From the NCBI GenBank assembly GCA_017646225.1, contig JAGCMZ010000072.1:1-5082 (forward strand): 5,082 bases of DNA, written 5' to 3'. Shown here one piece after another: positions 1-5,082 of the stretch. Under the pieces are notes generated by a model. That model did not search any database. It saw nothing but the letters and a program-made list of their open reading frames with translations, and was not told the DNA's origin. The position numbers and the translations under genes are program-made. This DNA comes from Paludibacteraceae bacterium (GTDB taxonomy: Bacteria; Bacteroidota; Bacteroidia; Bacteroidales; Paludibacteraceae). How positions within the stretch are numbered: the stretch's first letter is position 1; the number at the start of each line of letters is the position of its first letter.

Positions 1-161
1 AGCAGCAACAACAGCAGCAACAACAAGAGCAAAACCAAGACGAAATGTCAAAGGAACAAGCTCAGCAAATCTTGGATGCTTATTTGCAAGACGAACAAGA
101 TTTACAAGAAAAACTAAAACAACAACAAGCCGGTCAACGGAGTTTAGAAAAAGATTGGTAG
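1..161 (+). CDS. batC: BatC-type protein, C-terminal end only (glutamine-rich tail)
   Basis: An open frame enters from the left edge (first full codon at base 3) and stops with TAG at 159-161, giving 52 visible residues. It begins with eight consecutive glutamines (mixed CAG and CAA codons), followed by a charged, probably helical tail containing MSKEQAQQILDAYLQDEQ and ending in LEKDW. This low-complexity Gln-rich segment followed by an MSKE-type helix and a KDW end resembles, from memory, the end of BatC proteins of Bacteroidales, which carry TPR repeats further upstream (outside this window). The stop lies one base before the batD start, which fits the usual batC-batD-batE order. BatC is thought to act with the other Bat proteins at the cell envelope; its exact role is not settled. 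The identity rests mainly on gene order and the tail pattern, since the TPR part is not visible. Confidence 0.8.
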   Translation, partial: QQQQQQQQEQNQDEMSKEQAQQILDAYLQDEQDLQEKLKQQQAGQRSLEKDW

Positions 162-162
162 C

Positions 163-2007
163 ATGAGAAAAGTAGGACTTTTATGGGTTCTTTTAATAGG
201 GTGCTGTATGGCAATGTTTGCCGACGATGTATCGTTTACTGCAAAGGCACCTCAGAGCGTGGTAGTAGGCCAACAATTCAGATTGGTCTATACGGTTAAT
301 CAGGATGCAAAAGATTTGCGTGTGCCCGAAATGCCCGATTTTGATGTCTTGATGGGACCTTCAACATCATCGCAACGAAGCGTGCAAGTTATTAACGGCA
401 ACATGACCGCTACCCATACCATCAACTATACTTTTATTTTGATGGCCAACCAAGCGGGTACCTTTACCATTGCTCCTGCATCCATCACGGTAAAGAACGA
501 AAAGTACACCTCCAATGCCATTAACATAAAAGTTTTACCAGCCGATCAAAACGCCTCTCAATCAAATGCGAATACAAGAAGCACTGAAAGTTCGGTTGGG
601 TCGTCGCAAGTTAGTACATCGTCAAAGCAAATTTTTGTAAGACAAATCCTTTCTAAAACAAATGTGTACCAACAAGAGGCGGTATTATTGACCTATAAGA
701 TATACGCACGCGACGTAAATGTGGCACAAATTGTCAATGCAAAATTCCCTGAGTTCAAAGATTTTTATGTACACGATATAGAGTTAGATAATAATCGTTC
801 GTGGGAACCAGAACATTACAACGGACTTAACTACAATACCATTGTACTAAAACAATACTTGTTGTTTCCACAACGTGCAGGCGAACTAACCATTGATGCT
901 GGCAATGTAGAAGCCATTGTTAGGGTTCCTACATACCAACGCAGCAATAACTTCTTTGATGATTTCTTTAATACTTTCCAAGAGGTTAAAAAAAATTTGC
1001 GTATTTCGCCTACCAAAATCAACGTAAAAGCCTTGCCTGCCGGAGCACCTGCTAACTTTAATGGAGCCGTAGGTCAATACCAATTGCAATCTAGCTTATC
1101 GGCTACACAAGTAGAAACCAACGATGCCGTTACTTTAAAAGTAAAAATCTCTGGAAAGGGTAACTTGAAATTGGTAAAAGTGCCCGAAATTAAATTTCCT
1201 CACGATTTTGATGCATACGATCCCAAAACCGACAACAACATTAAAGTGGGTACGGGTGGTGTAACGGGTAGCAAAACTACCGAATACGTAGCCATCCCTC
1301 GTTTTGGTGGAACTTTCGAAATCCCTGCAACCCAATTTGTGTACTTCGACCCATCCGATGCTAGGTACAAAACCTTGTCGACCGATGCCTATACCATTAC
1401 CGTTAGCGGTAATACCGTAGCCGATAGTCAAGTAAGCGGTGGTACAATGGTAAGTGGTGTGAACAAAGAAAAAATTAAAAATCTAGGCAACGATATTCGA
1501 TTTATACACAACAATGGCGATGCTCAATTAACCTGGCAGTCAACCGCCTTTTATGGTACATCTGCCTACTATTTGGCGTATGTGTTGCCACTCTCATTGT
1601 TTGTGTTGCTGTGTATTTTATTGCGCAAGCAAGCCAAAGAAAATGCGAATTTGGTTCGCGTTAAAAACAAACGCGCCAACAAATTGGCTCGCAAACGCTT
1701 AAAATCGGCCGCAGCTTGTATGAAAGCAGGCGATAAAGCACGTTTCTACGAGGCTGCTGTACAAGCATTGTGGGGTTATACAGCCGATAAATTGAACATT
1801 CCGCTCTCCAATTTAACCAAGGACAATGTACAAGAAGAATTGTTGCGTCATGGTGCATCACAAACCCTTGTAGAAGACTTTTTAACCATTTTGTCCGATT
1901 GTGAGTTTGCACGTTATTCGCCTGTAGTAGACGAGTCGATGTCGATGGAAAATTGCTACAACAAGGCAGCAGAGTTAATAGGTCAATTAGAAAATGCAAT
2001 AAAATAG
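163..2007 (+). CDS. batD: BatD, aerotolerance-operon membrane protein
   Basis: A 614-residue protein matching the BatD family ('oxygen tolerance') in length and layout. Residues 1-20 are a signal peptide (MRK, then a hydrophobic run). Residues 21-460 are a beta-rich extracytoplasmic region with a Ser/Thr/Asn/Gln-rich linker near 128-155 and three segments that look like repeats of one beta-domain (around 99-125, 239-291 and 382-415). One membrane helix lies at about 466-487, followed by the basic stop-transfer stretch RKQAKENANLVRVKNKR. Residues 505-614 form a soluble, probably cytoplasmic helical tail. BatD is believed to work with the VWA proteins BatA/BatB and a MoxR ATPase at the inner membrane; the biochemical activity is unknown, and the aerotolerance link comes from Bacteroides fragilis genetics. 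The start at 163 is preferred because the later ATGs at residues 16 and 18 would remove the signal peptide. LIGC at residues 11-14 is a possible lipobox. Confidence 0.93.
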   Translation: MRKVGLLWVLLIGCCMAMFADDVSFTAKAPQSVVVGQQFRLVYTVNQDAKDLRVPEMPDFDVLMGPSTSSQRSVQVINGNMTATHTINYTFILMANQAGTFTIAPASITVKNEKYTSNAINIKVLPADQNASQSNANTRSTESSVGSSQVSTSSKQIFVRQILSKTNVYQQEAVLLTYKIYARDVNVAQIVNAKFPEFKDFYVHDIELDNNRSWEPEHYNGLNYNTIVLKQYLLFPQRAGELTIDAGNVEAIVRVPTYQRSNNFFDDFFNTFQEVKKNLRISPTKINVKALPAGAPANFNGAVGQYQLQSSLSATQVETNDAVTLKVKISGKGNLKLVKVPEIKFPHDFDAYDPKTDNNIKVGTGGVTGSKTTEYVAIPRFGGTFEIPATQFVYFDPSDARYKTLSTDAYTITVSGNTVADSQVSGGTMVSGVNKEKIKNLGNDIRFIHNNGDAQLTWQSTAFYGTSAYYLAYVLPLSLFVLLCILLRKQAKENANLVRVKNKRANKLARKRLKSAAACMKAGDKARFYEAAVQALWGYTADKLNIPLSNLTKDNVQEELLRHGASQTLVEDFLTILSDCEFARYSPVVDESMSMENCYNKAAELIGQLENAIK

Positions 2008-2013
2008 CTGACG

Positions 2014-2763
2014 ATGAAACACAAAATATACCTCCTATTGATAGCCGTAATGGCTGCTGTGTTGCCCATAAATGCGGCTACCATGGCAGAAGCTGATGCT
2101 TTATATTCCGAAGGAAAATTTGCCGAAGCAGCTACTCAGTATCAATCCATTTTAGAAACTGGAAAAGTATCGGCCGATTTGTACTACAATTTAGGAAACA
2201 CCTATTATCGTATGGGTAAAATAGCCGATGCCATTATCCAATACGAGCGTGCTTTGCGTTTGGATGCCAATCACGAAGATGCTCAGCACAATCTAGCCTT
2301 TGTGCAAACCCTAACCATCGATAAAATAGATGCTGTAGACCATGTCTTTTTGGTAGATTGGTGGAAATTTATTTATCGTTTAACCACGCCAGATATATGG
2401 GCATACGTAAGTGTTTCGTTGTTTGTAATATGCTTGTTGTGCGTGGCATTTTACTTGTTTAGCTCGCAAATGTGGATGCGTAAAACGGGTTTCTCTATGG
2501 CCATTGTATGCTTCTTCTTTAGCCTTATAACTGTCTTTTGTGCCTCGTCGCGTCAAGCAGAAATGGACGATACCTCTTTGGCCATTGTGTACATTCCTAC
2601 CGTAACTACCAAGAGTTCTCCCGATAACAGTGGCAACGATTTGTTTATTTTGCACGAGGGTACCAAGGTACGCATTAAATCGGTAGTAGGAGAGTGGTCT
2701 GAGATACAAACCGAAGATGGAAATACCGGTTGGTTGCCTACAACCGCTATCGTAGTGATTTAA
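2014..2763 (+). CDS. batE: BatE, TPR and SH3-like membrane protein
   Basis: A 249-residue protein with the BatE architecture. A signal peptide occupies residues 1 to about 21 (MKHK, hydrophobic core, INA). Two TPR units follow at about 25-50 (ADALYSEGKFAEAATQYQ) and 54-87 (ADLYYNLGNTYYRMGKIADA). Two membrane helices lie near 129-149 and 158-177. The C-terminal residues 204-249 form a bacterial SH3-like domain (HEGTKVRIKSVVGEWSEI, then GNTGWLP). With a cleaved signal peptide and two helices, both the TPRs and the SH3-like end should face the periplasm. TPRs normally bind partner proteins, and bacterial SH3-like domains often bind cell-wall or protein ligands, so BatE is probably a scaffold of the Bat complex rather than an enzyme. 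It starts 6 bases after the batD stop with no good Shine-Dalgarno motif, implying co-transcription and perhaps translational coupling. Assignment is firm from layout and gene order. Confidence 0.93.
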   Translation: MKHKIYLLLIAVMAAVLPINAATMAEADALYSEGKFAEAATQYQSILETGKVSADLYYNLGNTYYRMGKIADAIIQYERALRLDANHEDAQHNLAFVQTLTIDKIDAVDHVFLVDWWKFIYRLTTPDIWAYVSVSLFVICLLCVAFYLFSSQMWMRKTGFSMAIVCFFFSLITVFCASSRQAEMDDTSLAIVYIPTVTTKSSPDNSGNDLFILHEGTKVRIKSVVGEWSEIQTEDGNTGWLPTTAIVVI

Positions 2764-2764
2764 G

Positions 2765-3451
2765 ATGTTAGAGACATTAATAGAATGGGATAAAGCTTTG
2801 CTGTTGGCTATCAACGGCTGTCATCATTCGTTTTTTGACGAGGTGATGTTTTGGATTTCAGACCGCTTGGTCTGGATTCCTTTTTATGTATCCCTGTTGT
2901 ATGTGTTAATTCGCAGCAAGCGCATGGATGCCATTTACGGTGTATTGGCCGTTGCTTTAACCGTTTTGTTGGCCGATCAGTTTGCCTCGGGCTTTTGCAA
3001 GCCTTTTTTTGAACGATTACGTCCTACACACGATCCTACGATGCAACCCTTTGTGCATTTGGTGCATGGGCATACCAGTAGCGTGTACGGTTTTTGTTCG
3101 TCGCACGCTTCTAATACTTGCGGTATTGCTGTGCTTACCTCGCTTATTTTCAGAAATAAAACGTATACCTACACGGTGGGTTCGTGGGCTTTGCTCAATT
3201 GCTATTCGCGTATGTATATGGGGGTGCATTACCCAGGCGATATTTTGTGTGGTGCCTTGGCGGGTATGCTTATTGGTTATTTGTGCTATAGACTATACCT
3301 TTGGTGTGTTACAAAAGAATTAAAAATGCCTAGTTCCTCTTCTGTTTATCTTAAAGGCATTGATAAACAAAATGTTATGGTTGCTCTGCTGGTGTATTTG
3401 CTTACTTTTGCAGCCATAATAGGCTACGCTTGCTACTGCGTATGTGGCTGA
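2765..3451 (+). CDS. PAP2-family membrane phosphatase
   Basis: A 228-residue membrane protein carrying all three motifs of the type 2 phosphatidic acid phosphatase superfamily: KX6RP (K79 to R86-P87), the SxH core of the second motif as CSSHAS (S113, catalytic His114), and SRX5HX3D (S148-R149, H155, D159). Hydrophobic helices lie near 36-52, 55-75, 118-130, 158-180 and 202-222. Family members remove phosphate from lipid phosphates or pyrophosphates such as phosphatidate, phosphatidylglycerophosphate, undecaprenyl pyrophosphate or lipid A. The active site faces the periplasm in many of them, and the substrate here cannot be told. The second motif has Cys-Ser in place of the usual Pro-Ser-Gly before His. 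The C-terminus adds a last helix and a Cys-rich end (CYCVCG). The start lies one base after the batE stop, so it probably belongs to the same transcript. Function class is sure; a specific name such as lpxE, pgpB or bcrC would be a guess. Confidence 0.93.
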   Translation: MLETLIEWDKALLLAINGCHHSFFDEVMFWISDRLVWIPFYVSLLYVLIRSKRMDAIYGVLAVALTVLLADQFASGFCKPFFERLRPTHDPTMQPFVHLVHGHTSSVYGFCSSHASNTCGIAVLTSLIFRNKTYTYTVGSWALLNCYSRMYMGVHYPGDILCGALAGMLIGYLCYRLYLWCVTKELKMPSSSSVYLKGIDKQNVMVALLVYLLTFAAIIGYACYCVCG

Positions 3452-3509
3452 AAATTGCATAAATTGCGTTTTTTTGTGCAAAAATCGTCCTTTATCGGCC
3501 AAAATAATG

Positions 3510-3517
3510 TACTTTTG
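3510..3517 (+). promoter_or_regulatory. Bacteroidetes -7 promoter box (TAnnTTTG) for fabD
   Basis: TACTTTTG is a perfect match to the TAnnTTTG box recognised by the primary sigma factor of Bacteroidetes. It would place transcription start at about 3522-3526, leaving a leader of about 25 bases before the ATG at 3549. No good -33 TTTG lies at the usual 19-21-base spacing; only a weak TCG near 3485-3487 is there, and the TTTG at 3473-3476 is too far upstream. The box is plausible because of its position between genes and its perfect core, but an 8-base motif with four fixed T/G positions also occurs by chance. Confidence 0.6.
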
Positions 3518-3548
3518 CCCTGTAATTTCAATCACTAAATACATTAAC

Positions 3549-4436
3549 ATGAAAAAAGCATTTGTTTTTCCAGGTCAAGGAGCTCAATTCTCTGGAATGG
3601 GTAAAGATATGTACGAACAATCTGCCTTGGCAAAAGAATTATTTGAAAAAGCAAACGACATTTTAGGTTTTCGCATTACCGACATTATGTTTGAAGGAAG
3701 CGACGAAGATTTGCGACAAACCAAAGTTACACAACCTGCTGTATTCTTGCATTCGGTTATTTTAGCTAAAACATACGCCGATAAATTTACTCCCGATATG
3801 GTAGCTGGTCACTCGTTGGGCGAATTTTCTGCCCTTGTTGCCGCTGGTGCTTTGAGTTTTGAAGATGGTTTGGTGTTGGTATCAAAACGTGCCATGGCCA
3901 TGCAAAAAGCCTGCGAATTGCAACCTTCTACCATGGCAGCTATCATTGGTTTGTCAGACGAAAAAGTAGAAGAAATTTGTGCTTCGATAGATGGAGTAGT
4001 AGTGCCTGCAAACTATAACTGCCCAGGTCAATTGGTTATTTCGGGTTCTATGGAAGCCATCGATGCTGCCTGCGAGAAACTAAAAGAAGCCGGAGCAAAA
4101 CGTGCCTTGAAATTGTCGGTAGGTGGCGCATTCCACTCTCCTTTGATGCAACCAGCACAAGAAGAATTGGCCGCTGCTATTGAGCAAGCTCAATTTATGA
4201 CTCCTATTTGCCCTGTTTACCAAAACGTAAGTACCCAAGGCGAAACCGATCCTGCAATTATTAAAGCAAACTTGGTTAAACAACTTACCTCGCCTGTTAA
4301 ATGGACACAATCAGTACAAAACATGATTGCCGACGGTGTTGAACAATTTGTAGAGGTAGGTCCTGGCAGCGTATTGCAAGGTTTGGTAAAAAAGATTCAA
4401 AGGGATATGCCTGCGACCTCTATCCAAGAACTATAA
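3549..4436 (+). CDS. fabD: Malonyl-CoA:acyl carrier protein transacylase
   Basis: A 295-residue cytosolic enzyme that moves malonyl from malonyl-CoA to the phosphopantetheine arm of acyl carrier protein, supplying elongation units for type II fatty-acid synthesis. Visible features are the N-terminal FVFPGQGAQ (residues 5-13, oxyanion-hole glutamine Q11), the nucleophile elbow GHSLGE (87-92, catalytic Ser89), Arg114, which should bind the malonyl carboxylate, AFHSPLM (194-200, catalytic His196), and the C-terminal VEVGPGSVLQGL (268-279). Length is normal for FabD. The frame is open from an ATG at 3444, but I chose 3549. MKKAFVFPGQ is where the family begins, the 35 extra codons have no FabD character, and they would overlap the PAP2 gene and span the promoter box. 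A-rich sequence precedes 3549. The gene lies 97 bases after the PAP2 stop with no clear terminator between, so some read-through from the bat operon is possible. Confidence 0.96.
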   Translation: MKKAFVFPGQGAQFSGMGKDMYEQSALAKELFEKANDILGFRITDIMFEGSDEDLRQTKVTQPAVFLHSVILAKTYADKFTPDMVAGHSLGEFSALVAAGALSFEDGLVLVSKRAMAMQKACELQPSTMAAIIGLSDEKVEEICASIDGVVVPANYNCPGQLVISGSMEAIDAACEKLKEAGAKRALKLSVGGAFHSPLMQPAQEELAAAIEQAQFMTPICPVYQNVSTQGETDPAIIKANLVKQLTSPVKWTQSVQNMIADGVEQFVEVGPGSVLQGLVKKIQRDMPATSIQEL

Positions 4437-4441
4437 TCGAC

Positions 4442-4553
4442 TTATTTTAAAGACGAACTTCTGCGTTATGCTTGTCCTCGAAATCCTCACTTACGTCAAG
4501 TAAGCTCTGGTTTCTCGGACTGCGCAAGCCTTGAATTTCATTCTTTAAAATAA
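4442..4553. repeat. 112-bp interrupted dyad element downstream of fabD
   Basis: The ends are a perfect 12-bp inverted repeat: TTATTTTAAAGA at 4442-4453 and TCTTTAAAATAA at 4542-4553. Inside, several shorter blocks pair about one common centre near 4497: TTC 4459-4461 with GAA 4533-4535, GTCC 4474-4477 with GGAC 4517-4520, GAAA 4480-4483 with TTTC 4511-4514, and CTTAC 4490-4494 with GTAAG 4500-4504. The outer arms are offset by half a base, as after a one-base indel. The shared centre shows this is one ordered, decayed or bulged palindrome and not scattered chance matches. It starts 5 bases after the fabD stop and would sit in the fabD 3' untranslated region. It could be a dispersed intergenic repeat (REP- or MITE-like) or a structured mRNA element. 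Copy number cannot be seen here, and it has no T-tract, so it is not itself a normal intrinsic terminator. Confidence 0.65.
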
Positions 4554-4582
4554 CTCTCATAAAAATCCGCCCTTCCCTCTCA

Positions 4583-4597
4583 ACCCACGCAGTGGGT
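4583..4597. other. Short perfect hairpin between fabD repeat and terminator
   Basis: ACCCAC and GTGGGT form a 6-bp perfect stem around a GCA loop. No T-run follows on either strand, so it is not a terminator by itself. It stands out because the surrounding spacer (4554-4612) is otherwise plain. The role is unknown and the match could be chance. Confidence 0.35.
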
Positions 4598-4612
4598 AGT
4601 ACTTCATAATAG

Positions 4613-4642
4613 ACAGGTCTTGCGCAAGCAAGGCCTGTTTTT
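4613..4642 (+). terminator. Rightward intrinsic terminator for fabD
   Basis: ACAGGTCTTGC (4613-4623) pairs with GCAAGGCCTGT (4628-4638) in an 11-bp stem with one G-U pair and a GCAA loop of the stable GNRA type. A T-run (TTTT at 4639-4642, continuing the last stem T) follows on the plus strand. There is no T-run on the other side, so it acts rightward only. It lies about 175 bases after the fabD stop, which puts the 112-bp dyad and the small hairpin inside the fabD message. Confidence 0.85.
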
Positions 4643-4670
4643 GTATGTAAGATGTAGTTGATAAAAAGAT

Positions 4671-4704
4671 AAAAAAAATACGGTGTCTTGGGACACCGTA
4701 TTTT
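4671..4704 (-). terminator. Leftward intrinsic terminator for gapA
   Basis: AAAATACGGTGTC (4675-4687) and GACACCGTATTTT (4692-4704) form a perfect 13-bp stem with a 4-base loop (4688-4691). Read on the minus strand, the stem runs into eight consecutive T (complement of A at 4671-4678), a classic intrinsic terminator 24 bases past the gapA stop. On the plus strand the right arm ends in TTTT, so it may also stop fabD transcripts that pass the first terminator, giving a back-to-back barrier between the convergent genes. Confidence 0.92.
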
Positions 4705-4728
4705 CGTATGATTGGTTGATCAAATGGA

Positions 4729-5082
<354 letters not shown>

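Noticed and set aside
1..29. CAA/CAG run as a CRISPR-like or other DNA-level tandem repeat
   Set aside because: It is explained by in-frame glutamine codons of the BatC tail, with no spacer structure.
1135..1431. Minus-strand open frame of 98 codons within batD
   Set aside because: It is antisense to well-supported BatD sequence and has no start context or domain pattern.
2380..2814. Minus-strand open frame of 144 codons
   Set aside because: It lies antisense to batE and the PAP2 start, both of which have clear family features; the composition looks like a shadow frame.
2982..3323. Plus-strand open frame of 113 codons inside the PAP2 gene
   Set aside because: The PAP2 frame here carries all three catalytic motifs, so the alternative frame is a shadow.
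3473..3476. TTTG as the -33 element of the fabD promoter
   Set aside because: It lies 33 bases before the TAnnTTTG box, well beyond the usual 19-21-base spacing.
3455..3481. TTGCA/TGCAA inverted repeat with a T-run, a possible terminator after the PAP2 gene
   Set aside because: The stem is only 5 bp with a long loop, and the T-run lies inside the loop and not after the stem, so it does not fit an intrinsic terminator.

Overview
The window looks like chromosomal DNA from a member of the Bacteroidota, most likely order Bacteroidales. Three things suggest this: the tail of a Bat (Bacteroides aerotolerance) operon, a promoter of the TAnnTTTG type used by the Bacteroidetes primary sigma factor, and gene starts preceded by A-rich sequence with no clear Shine-Dalgarno motif. 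Composition is moderately AT-rich. The genus cannot be named from this sequence alone.

Positions 1-3451 form a tightly packed plus-strand run. It holds the C-terminal end of a BatC-type protein (glutamine-rich tail), complete batD, complete batE and a complete PAP2-family membrane phosphatase. Gaps between these genes are 1, 6 and 1 bases, so one transcript is very likely. BatD (signal peptide, beta-rich extracytoplasmic part, one membrane helix, cytoplasmic helical tail) and BatE (TPRs, two membrane helices, SH3-like tail) are envelope proteins that in this phylum accompany MoxR-type ATPases and VWA proteins (BatA/BatB), which would lie upstream of the window. The PAP2 enzyme is a lipid-phosphate or lipid-pyrophosphate phosphatase whose substrate cannot be told.

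Positions 3452-3548 separate this run from fabD (malonyl-CoA:ACP transacylase, fatty-acid initiation and elongation supply). The gap contains a perfect TAnnTTTG box close to the fabD start. This argues for an independent promoter and against a longer in-frame start that overlaps the end of the phosphatase gene.

Positions 4437-4728 are non-coding and structurally rich. They contain a 112-bp interrupted dyad with perfect 12-bp ends, a small hairpin, a rightward intrinsic terminator for fabD and a leftward intrinsic terminator for the convergent gene. The minus-strand gene at the right edge is the C-terminal third of glyceraldehyde-3-phosphate dehydrogenase, cut by the window end.

The genes are mostly conserved housekeeping or known-operon genes. 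I see no sign of a new defence or mobile system. The least explained element is the 112-bp dyad downstream of fabD.
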